From an uncultured Lachnospiraceae bacterium (lineage in GTDB: Bacteria; Bacillota; Clostridia; Lachnospirales; Lachnospiraceae), in assembly GCA_910588405.1 (NCBI GenBank), contig CAJUPT010000100.1, positions 1 through 8,269 on the forward strand: 8,269 nt of DNA, given 5' to 3'. The translations under genes and the position numbers were made by a program. The notes beneath the pieces were generated by a model. The model searched no databases and had not been told where the DNA came from. It saw only the letters and a program-made list of their open reading frames with translations. This document shows, in pieces, positions 1 through 4,932 of this stretch (within the stretch, counting starts at the first letter, position 1; every line of letters begins with the position of its first letter).

Positions 1-780
1 GGTAATTTCCCGGCTCATAAGATGAACCAGCGGATTAAACCAATGCAGGCAGACAGTAACTTGAACCAGCCATTTATAGAACATATCGCACCGTTTATAG
101 TGTGTCAATTCATGCAGGACAATATAACGAAAGTCCTTTTCGAGAATATTCACGCTGGGGAGTACGATACATGGATGGAAAAATCCAATCAGCAGTGGGG
201 AAGAAACCAACGGATTGACGCACAACTCAATCGGCTTTTTAATGCCTGACTGCTCCGCAACAATAGAAAGTTCGTCTAACCGCTCAATATCAGAAACCGG
301 AGTTAATCCAGCCTTGATATATCGTACAAAGCCCTGATAGATTGTTATTTTCCGTATCAGTAAGCCCAGCGCGGCCACTAGCCACACCAGCCAGATATAA
401 TTTATTAGCATCGTCCCAATATTTTGAAATGGGTGGACAGTCGTTATATCATCTGCCGGACTATTCACAGGTTCACTGTCTTGCTCCGTTCCAACAGCGG
501 GAGAAAGATTGCCTCCCGGAGCATTGGCTGGGAGTTGCTGCTGCGGCGGTAAAGGAGCAACCTGAGATATTGCCAGATCGACAGCCTGATATGCCTTTCC
601 CATCAGGCTTACTTCCGGCCCGAACGGAAGCAGCAGCCGCAGAACAACAACCAGCCAAATGTAATACTGCCATTGTCGGCTGATTTTATCTTTCAAAAAC
701 CGTTTTCCCAAAATCAGAGCCATAATAAGCAATCCGCCGGAAAAGGACATAGACAGGAAAATTTTTAAAGCTGCGTTCAT
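1..780 (-). CDS. BlaR1/MecR1-type M56 membrane metallopeptidase, N-terminal part (truncated by the window)
   Basis: This reads as an open frame of 260 codons from an ATG at 780 to the left edge with no stop, so the C-terminus is missing. Hydrophobic segments lie at about residues 3-24, 38-57 and 123-141, with a Pro/Ala/Asn-rich linker at 61-120 between the second and third. The zinc-protease motif HELTH is at 223-227 (His223, Glu224, His227), followed by the family hallmark HWFNPLVHLMSREI at about 246-259. M56 proteins of this type sense a signal, classically a beta-lactam, and inactivate a partner BlaI/MecI repressor by proteolysis. The partner gene lies directly upstream and its stop overlaps this start (ATGA), indicating translational coupling. 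Whether a penicillin-binding sensor domain follows cannot be seen. Many clostridial M56 proteins lack one, so a beta-lactam signal is not assured. Confidence 0.93.
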   Translation of the reverse strand, partial: MNAALKIFLSMSFSGGLLIMALILGKRFLKDKISRQWQYYIWLVVVLRLLLPFGPEVSLMGKAYQAVDLAISQVAPLPPQQQLPANAPGGNLSPAVGTEQDSEPVNSPADDITTVHPFQNIGTMLINYIWLVWLVAALGLLIRKITIYQGFVRYIKAGLTPVSDIERLDELSIVAEQSGIKKPIELCVNPLVSSPLLIGFFHPCIVLPSVNILEKDFRYIVLHELTHYKRCDMFYKWLVQVTVCLHWFNPLVHLMSREIT

Positions 781-1160
781 TGTTGCACTTTCCCTTTCTC
801 CAGCAGTCTTTTCAATTCCTCATATTCCTCGTCTGCCAGCAGATCGCCCAAAATCAAATTGGAAACCAGCCCTTTCGCGCTTCCCTCATAAATCTTATCC
901 AGAAAATTTTTTGTCTGCGCTGTCTGGTATACCGTTTCAGAAACGAGCGTGGTATATTCATTGCGGCGTCCGACTTTCTTGGCGCTCAAAAAGCCCTTGT
1001 TCATCAGCCGCGACAGCAGTACAATCAGGGTATTCTTTTGACACGGCTTGCCCCTGGCCGCCAGCCCATCCATGATATAGGGAAAAAGCGTTACTTCCGA
1101 CCGGTTCCCCCAAACAATTTTCATAACTTCAAGTTCGGCATCGGAAATTTGCTGTATCAT
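777..1160 (-). CDS. blaI: BlaI/MecI/CopY-family transcriptional repressor
   Basis: A 127-residue protein, close to the usual BlaI length. It opens with the family signature ISDAELEVMKIVW (5-17), the start of the winged-helix DNA-binding domain, which continues through the recognition-helix region NTLIVLLSRLMNKGFL (43-58) to about residue 72. The C-terminal helical dimerisation part spans 80-127. The ATG at 1160 is preferred over an in-frame ATG at 1271: it has GGAGG at 1169-1173, 8 bases upstream, starts exactly at the conserved domain, and the longer version would run through the promoter. Residues Asn101-Leu102 fall where S. aureus BlaI is cut (Asn101-Phe102, from memory), so cleavage by the downstream M56 protease is plausible. 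It probably represses its own operon through the repeats at 1180-1217. The gene symbol denotes family, not proven beta-lactam control. Confidence 0.92.
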   Translation of the reverse strand: MIQQISDAELEVMKIVWGNRSEVTLFPYIMDGLAARGKPCQKNTLIVLLSRLMNKGFLSAKKVGRRNEYTTLVSETVYQTAQTKNFLDKIYEGSAKGLVSNLILGDLLADEEYEELKRLLEKGKVQQ

Positions 1161-1179
1161 AGGCTTAACCTCCTCAATG

Positions 1180-1217
1180 TATAACACTGTGTTGACTATA
1201 AAAATATAACACGCTGT
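1180..1217 (-). promoter_or_regulatory. Candidate paired BlaI operator
   Basis: Two direct copies of the 13-base pattern ACAnnGTGTTATA occur at 1217-1205 and 1192-1180, with start points 25 bases apart. The first overlaps the -10 box and the second covers the first transcribed bases. The second copy contains a perfect inverted repeat AACAC-A-GTGTT (1193-1183). BlaI/MecI operators are short dyads with ACA/TGT half-sites placed over promoters, so two such sites here fit autorepression. The assignment rests on position and symmetry only. Confidence 0.6.
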
Positions 1218-1231
1218 CATTCTTTTGTCAA
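1203..1231 (-). promoter_or_regulatory. Sigma-A type promoter of the blaI-M56 operon
   Basis: On the minus strand a perfect -35 box TTGACA (1231-1226) is followed by a 17-base spacer and a -10 box TATATT (1208-1203). Transcription would begin near 1196, about 36 bases before the blaI ATG, leaving a short leader that contains the GGAGG ribosome binding site. Confidence 0.82.
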
Positions 1232-1348
1232 GCCCACTTTTGCCAAAGAAGCTAAAAACGTATTTCTTCACCGGACAGCTATTTGATTGAGATTATTCGC
1301 ACACCGCCTTTGCAAGGAAACAATATCTTTGACAGGAGCAAGGTCAAC

Positions 1349-1501
1349 ATGGAGCGAGGCCACTTGGCTCGCTGCCTGCGGGAATCAAACAAAAATGAAG
1401 GCATTGATGAGAAAAAAGATGATACCCTGCGCGATACGCTGCTGGGTTCAGCGAAAAATATTGCGGACACAGACGGCATAGAGGCCATTAATATCCTATA
1501 G
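1349..1501 (+). pseudogene. Remnant of a probable TetR-family regulator (N-terminal head only)
   Basis: A 50-codon frame opens at ATG 1349 with AGGAG 10 bases upstream and ends at TAG 1499-1501. Its last 25 residues (LRDTLLGSAKNIADTDGIEA, then INIL) resemble the first helix and turn of TetR/AcrR regulators, where a segment like 'LLxxAxxIxxxxGxEAxxI' leads into the helix-turn-helix. The homology stops just where the recognition part should begin, and a stop follows at once. TetR proteins are normally about 190-210 residues, so at least three quarters of the gene is missing. The first ~20 residues are not recognised and could belong to another fused fragment. The stop abuts the ribosome binding site of the next remnant, suggesting the two were once an operon. 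The TetR assignment is by pattern recognition and is moderate. Confidence 0.5.
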
Positions 1502-1517
1502 AAAGGAGAAAATCACA

Positions 1518-1756
1518 ATGGTTAAACAATACGCGAATATGACCATAGCTTACGCGGTTACCGCCATGGTATTTGTCAGCTTGGTCTGAATATTACCGGA
1601 CTTGGCTTTCTTTTGAGAGGGCTGACGCAGGTGTGGGGAACGGAACTGAGCAGAGGACCGAACGCTTCTATCTCCGGAATCGCAGGGATCGGGCATATTC
1701 TGACGGGAGTCCGCATCATTCTTTTGCTGCTCAAGATAAAAAAGAAAGTGGACTAA
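1518..1756 (+). pseudogene. Broken small membrane protein gene, DUF2871-like, with internal deletion
   Basis: AGGAG (1504-1508) precedes ATG 1518. The first frame encodes MVKQYANMTIAYAVTAMVF, then shifts and stops at TGA 1587-1589. From about 1577 another frame runs 59 codons to TAA 1754-1756: QLGLNITGLGFLLRGLTQVW, then GTELSRGPNASISGIAGIGH, then ILTGVRIILLLLKIKKKVD. Head and tail look like the two ends of one small multi-helix membrane protein. They resemble DUF2871 proteins as I remember them (about 130 residues, ending in an ISGIAGIGHIL-type helix). The junction near 1574-1577 has lost roughly 50 codons and the frame. The intact ribosome binding site and still readable codons suggest recent decay. 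The DUF2871 name is from memory; the broken state is directly visible. Confidence 0.65.
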
Positions 1757-1764
1757 CTGAATGA

Positions 1765-1786
1765 AAGCCCGCCGGACGGCGGGCTT
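1765..1786. terminator. GC-rich hairpin, probable bidirectional terminator
   Basis: A perfect 9-bp stem, AAGCCCGCC pairing with GGCGGGCTT around a GGAC loop. It lies 8 bases after the DUF2871-like remnant on the plus strand. Read on the minus strand it lies about 80 bases after the isomerase stop and is followed by a T-rich CTTTCATT. The T-tracts are short on both sides, so efficiency is uncertain, but placement between convergent units supports termination. Confidence 0.65.
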
Positions 1787-1864
1787 AACAGCATTCATTT
1801 CAACGCACCACATCATTTCAATGTATCACGCAACATTTTCTGACCTATTGAGATTTCCTTCCTT

Positions 1865-3352
1865 TTATGCCCACGGATTCTCCGTCGGATAAGGCAGGCT
1901 CTTCGGCTGGTTGTAAGCGATATCCTCAATACCCAGGAACTTGAACACTTCAAACAAAGCCTTACCATAATGTCCGAACGCCACCGCCCCATGGTGCGGA
2001 TACCGTTTCTGAATCAGTACATGGCGGTAGAACCGGCCCATCTCGGGAATGGCGAACACGCCGATGCCGCCGAAGGAACGGGTCTTCACCGGCAGAACCT
2101 CGCCCTGAGCGATATAGGCCCGCAGCTTGCCCTCGCTGTCGCACTGTAAACGGTAGAAGGTAATATTGCTGGCAGCGATGTCGCCCTCCAGCGTACCCCT
2201 GGTAAAGTCAGGCTCGGAATCCTTGGGCTCTAACAGACGGTGCTGAATCAGCTGATACTTCACCGCACGATCGGCGCACAGTTTGCAGGAGGGCGTGTTG
2301 CCGCAATGGAAGCCCATAAAGGTATCGGTCAGCTGATAGTCAAATTTGCCCTTGATATCCTCCTCATATAAGGAAGCCGGAACCGAGTTATTGATATCCA
2401 GAAGGGTCACGGTGTCACCGGAAACGCACATGCCAATATACTCGGACAATGCGCCGTAGATATCCACCTCGCAGGATACCGGAATCCCACGGCTTACCAG
2501 ACGGGAGTTTACATAACAGGGCTCAAAGCCGAAAGCCTCGGGGAAGGCCGGCCAGCACTTGTCGGCAAAAGCCACATACTGCCTGGAACCTTTATGCTCC
2601 TCGGCCCAGTCAAGCAGCGTAAGCTCCAGCTGCGCCATCCGCTCGTTCATATCGGCATAATAGCAGCCCTCGCCCATCTCCTTTGCCATATCGGCACAAA
2701 CTTGCGGGATACGGGGGTCATTGGCATGGGCCTTGTAGGCCACCAGCAGATCCAGTTCAGAGTTCTCCTCGATCTCCACACCGATTTCATACAGTCCCTT
2801 AATGGGTGCATTGCATGCGAAGAAATCCTGAGGTCTCGGGCCGAAGGTAATGATTTTCAGCTGGGACAGGCCGATCAGGGCACAGGCAACCGGCTTAAAT
2901 TCACTGATCATCTTTGCGATCTCGGCGCCGGTGCCCACCGGATACTCAGGGATAAAGGCTTTCAGATGGCGCATACCCAGGTTGTAAGAGCAGTTCAGCA
3001 TACCGCAGTAGGCGTCTCCACGGCCGTCGATCAGGTCGCCGTCGCCCTCGGCGGCAGCCACATACATACAGGGGCCGTCAAAGTTTCTGGCAATCAGTGT
3101 TTCCGGCGTCTCAGGGCCGAAATTGCCCAGGAAAACCACCAGGGCGTTGCAGTCGGCCTGTTTCACATCCGCAACTGCCGCAAGCATATCCTTTTCATTT
3201 TCCACCGTGGTCTTGCACTCATAGATGTCAAGCCCCTGCTCCTTGCAGGCAGCGGCCACAGCCGCCCGGCGGCGTTCCGACAGGGAAATGATAAAACAGT
3301 CCCTGGACACGGCGATCAATCCCAGTTTTACTTCGGGAACATTAGTAAGCAT
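1865..3352 (-). CDS. L-fucose/L-arabinose isomerase family protein (FucI-like aldose-ketose isomerase)
   Basis: A 495-residue cytoplasmic enzyme expected to interconvert an aldose and a ketose with a divalent metal, usually Mn2+. The N-terminal half is a Rossmann-like substrate-binding region (about 8-180, with LVVFLGNFGPETPE at 71-84). The C-terminal half carries the metal site: Glu295 in SCEVDIYG, Asp319 in LLDINN, and a late histidine in PHHGAVAFGHYG (His453 or His454). The Glu-to-Asp spacing of 24 equals that of E. coli FucI Glu337/Asp361, as remembered. A His/Cys cluster (His349, Cys350, Cys356, Cys359) is an extra feature. The ATG at 3352 has AGGAGG 8 bases upstream. Members act on L-fucose, D-arabinose, L-arabinose or related sugars, so the substrate is not predictable. 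A xylulokinase-type kinase and monosaccharide transporter upstream favour a pentose. It is the last gene before the hairpin at 1765-1786. Confidence 0.88.
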   Translation of the reverse strand: MLTNVPEVKLGLIAVSRDCFIISLSERRRAAVAAACKEQGLDIYECKTTVENEKDMLAAVADVKQADCNALVVFLGNFGPETPETLIARNFDGPCMYVAAAEGDGDLIDGRGDAYCGMLNCSYNLGMRHLKAFIPEYPVGTGAEIAKMISEFKPVACALIGLSQLKIITFGPRPQDFFACNAPIKGLYEIGVEIEENSELDLLVAYKAHANDPRIPQVCADMAKEMGEGCYYADMNERMAQLELTLLDWAEEHKGSRQYVAFADKCWPAFPEAFGFEPCYVNSRLVSRGIPVSCEVDIYGALSEYIGMCVSGDTVTLLDINNSVPASLYEEDIKGKFDYQLTDTFMGFHCGNTPSCKLCADRAVKYQLIQHRLLEPKDSEPDFTRGTLEGDIAASNITFYRLQCDSEGKLRAYIAQGEVLPVKTRSFGGIGVFAIPEMGRFYRHVLIQKRYPHHGAVAFGHYGKALFEVFKFLGIEDIAYNQPKSLPYPTENPWA

Positions 3353-3502
3353 ACAAAAATCCTCCTGTTATTTTAGTTATACGCCCGGAGCAGCACAAGA
3401 ATCCGATACGGCAGACTCCGGGAATACATTTGGTGATAAAGGAAAATCAAAAAACTGTTCTTTATACCTGTGATACAAAAAACGAAGATTCTCTAAAGAA
3501 TG

Positions 3503-3542
3503 AGTATACTCTTACAGATAAAATTTTTCTACGGTTTAAACC
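3503..3542 (-). promoter_or_regulatory. Possible promoter and palindrome upstream of the isomerase gene
   Basis: The 290 bases between DUF4867 and the isomerase are strongly AT-rich, unlike the flanking genes, and hold no gene. On the minus strand there is a good -10 box TATACT (3508-3503) 17 bases after a poor -35 (TAGAAA, 3531-3526). Immediately upstream is a perfect 10-base palindrome GGTTTAAACC (3533-3542). The -10 itself sits in a second palindrome, GAGTATACTC (3502-3511). A weak -35 with an adjacent dyad would suit a regulated promoter, but this is a suggestion only. A short AT-rich hairpin followed by six T (minus strand, 3501-3477) lies just downstream. Confidence 0.35.
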
Positions 3543-3642
3543 AATATATCTAAAATTTTTTCACAAATATACTATTTTTTTATTTCATCACGGATACTAT
3601 ATTTCTTAGAATTTTTCAGCTTTTCGTCACAGATGTCTATTC

Positions 3643-4278
3643 TTAAATCTCACCACAGATATCAACATTCTCCCCCACAAGCCCCACATAAGCCCCTGCG
3701 GCAGCCTCGCTGCTGTCGGGGTGGGCAAGGAGCCATTTGTTCCGGGCCCAGAGGGTTTTGTCCTCGGCGTTCACGGGAAGGATGTCCGGCTTCGGGCCGT
3801 TGGTTCCCCGGGGCAGGACGATCAGCACCTTAAAGCCTGCGCCTGTCTTTGCGGAGCAGGGCGCATAGTGCAGGGTGGTGGCATAAACCTCCACCAGCTC
3901 GCCGGCGGGAGCCAGAAATGCCTTAACCTTCGCCGTGTCCAGCTTTCCGGAGATCACCTCGTCCTCTCTGGCCACCAGCAGAATAAAATCCTCGGTGCCG
4001 CAGTTCAGTTCACTGTCCCTGTGATATTCCAGACAGTTCAGCCTGGTGTTGTGCCCGTTGCACCATCCCAGCTGGATCGGCATCCCGCCATAGGCATTGG
4101 CGGCCAGCTGTCCGGCGATGGGCAGCGCCTCCAGCTCCGGCTGGGAGGGGACATATTCCACACCCGCAGGCAGCGGCGTAACCGCATCCAGCGTTTTTAA
4201 AAGCGCCTCCGTGTCATAGCCGGAAAGTACCTTGCCATAACGGGCAAATTCGGGATCATGGATCGAATAAATTTTCAT
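3643..4278 (-). CDS. DUF4867 family protein, cupin-like
   Basis: A 211-residue soluble protein recognised as DUF4867 from the blocks YVPSQPELEALPIA (42-55), YGGMPIQLGWCNGHNT (63-78), LEYHRDSE (83-90), YATTLHYAPC (132-141), LPRGTN (155-160) and ARNKWLLAHPD (178-188). No reaction is known to me for this family. Glu84-x-His86-x3-Glu90 has the spacing of cupin motif 1 (HxHx3E) with the first His replaced by Glu. PAG at 124-126 and His137 resemble motif 2, so a metal-binding beta-barrel is likely. Many cupin-fold enzymes are sugar isomerases or epimerases. The ATG at 4278 has AGGTGA 6 bases upstream. It precedes the FucI-like isomerase and follows the kinase/transporter genes, so a role in the same sugar pathway (isomerase, epimerase or mutarotase) is inferred. 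No signal peptide or membrane segment is seen. Confidence 0.87.
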   Translation of the reverse strand: MKIYSIHDPEFARYGKVLSGYDTEALLKTLDAVTPLPAGVEYVPSQPELEALPIAGQLAANAYGGMPIQLGWCNGHNTRLNCLEYHRDSELNCGTEDFILLVAREDEVISGKLDTAKVKAFLAPAGELVEVYATTLHYAPCSAKTGAGFKVLIVLPRGTNGPKPDILPVNAEDKTLWARNKWLLAHPDSSEAAAGAYVGLVGENVDICGEI

Positions 4279-4334
4279 GGCGTATCACCTCTCAAATATT
4301 TATGTAATAACCCGCATATCAGCCATACCATGAA

Positions 4335-4395
4335 TCCGGCAAAATGTGTCCTCACGAAAACATATCGCTAAGTACCGTTATGTTTTGCCGGACAC
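4335..4395 (-). promoter_or_regulatory. Inverted-repeat leader with alternative pairings upstream of DUF4867
   Basis: Two mutually exclusive foldings share sequence. Fold A pairs TCCGGCAAAA (4335-4344) with TTTTGCCGGA (4383-4392), 10 perfect bp. Fold B pairs GTGTCC (4346-4351) with GGACAC (4390-4395) and AAAACAT (4357-4363) with ATGTTTT (4380-4386), 13 bp with a small internal loop and a 16-base hairpin loop. The block ends 56 bases before the DUF4867 ATG. It could be an operator, an attenuator or an RNA switch; no known riboswitch class was recognised. Confidence 0.5.
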
Positions 4396-4640
4396 CCTGT
4401 AATGAAAGCGGGTTTTAATAAGCCGCCGGTACGGTTTACAATTATGCGGGCTTTGCGGCAGGTACCCTTGCTTCACCGAGGCAGACTCTATCTAACCTGC
4501 CCTGAGGGCATCGCCTCATCGGGGATTCCTGAGAACCTTTCCGAGAGCCCCGCCGCACAGCTTCCCGCTGAAGGGCATAAACACCTGCGCGCATGGCCCT
4601 ACCAGCCCCGTGGATATAAAGCCCGGAGCAGCGCCAAGGC
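4396..4640. other. Non-coding GC-rich stretch with several inverted repeats
   Basis: No convincing gene is present between the small membrane protein and the DUF4867 leader. Open frames here lack ribosome binding sites and recognisable protein character. Potential stems include GGCAGGT/ACCTGCC (4457-4463 with 4495-4501), GCCC-TGA-GGGC near 4500, TGAGG/CCTCA near 4502-4518, a GGGG/CCCC pair near 4520-4550, and a bulged AGGGCCAT/ATGCCCT pair near 4575-4605 (minus-strand reading). This could be a structured transcribed leader or small RNA on the minus strand, or a degraded gene. No known RNA family was identified. Confidence 0.35.
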
Positions 4641-4928
4641 TCACTCCTCCTGCTCCTCATACAATACCGCCTCTTCCTCCGGCGTGAGCAATGCGTTTTT
4701 CCGGTCTGTCCGGTAGCTTTTCCAGGCATAGATGCCGAAACCGGCAGCCACTATGGCAAATACCCCTGCGGCCGCAAAGCCAAGGGCCGCCGGGAATGTG
4801 GGGTCTGCCGCGCTCATGGCGGGCAGCCGGAAAGCAATATAAAACAGTGCCAGCGTTACCACCCCGCGGAACAACACCCGCAGATTCGCCTGGTTCTTCC
4901 GAACCATATGATAGTGCTTATGCTCCAT
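4641..4928 (-). CDS. Small two-helix membrane protein, unknown function
   Basis: A 95-residue protein of no family I recognise. It has a basic, His-containing N-terminus (MEHKHYHMVRKNQANLR), a hydrophobic helix at about 18-36, a Pro-containing loop, a second Gly/Ala-rich helix at about 46-69, then a basic stretch (KSYRTDRKN) and an acidic C-terminal tail (EEEAVLYEEQEE). Charge distribution places both termini in the cytoplasm. Its ATG is only 4 bases after the xylB stop, and GGGTGA spanning that stop is the only ribosome-binding-like sequence, so it is probably translated by coupling to xylB. Possible roles are an accessory to the transporter or an unrelated passenger; sequence does not decide. 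Confidence 0.75.
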   Translation of the reverse strand: MEHKHYHMVRKNQANLRVLFRGVVTLALFYIAFRLPAMSAADPTFPAALGFAAAGVFAIVAAGFGIYAWKSYRTDRKNALLTPEEEAVLYEEQEE

Positions 4929-4932
4929 TCTG

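Noticed and set aside
22..683. Plus-strand frames within the M56 region
   Set aside because: The minus strand reads as one uninterrupted M56 peptidase with HELTH and the NPLVHLMSRE block, so the plus-strand frames are shadows.
1161..1271. Upstream extension of blaI to the ATG at 1271 (164 residues)
   Set aside because: It would translate through the promoter and operator; the GGAGG site and the conserved domain both point to ATG 1160.
1353..1373. Small inverted repeat AGCGAG/CTCGCT at the start of the TetR-like remnant
   Set aside because: Only 6 bp, within a degraded gene, with no T-tract or promoter context.
2594..3376. 260-codon plus-strand frame opposite the isomerase gene
   Set aside because: It is antisense to a clearly recognisable enzyme, has no family resemblance and no ribosome binding site; a codon-bias shadow.
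3628..3660. Two CACAGAT copies at the 3' end of the DUF4867 gene
   Set aside because: Seven-base repeats, one inside the coding sequence; likely chance.
3383..4632. Identical 12-base GCCCGGAGCAGC at 3383-3394 and 4621-4632
   Set aside because: A 12-base match is expected by chance in a window this size, and the surroundings do not match well.
4442..4729. 95-codon minus-strand frame overlapping the small membrane protein end and the GC-rich gap
   Set aside because: Arg/Gly/Cys-rich translation without family features, no ribosome binding site, and out of frame with the better supported membrane protein.
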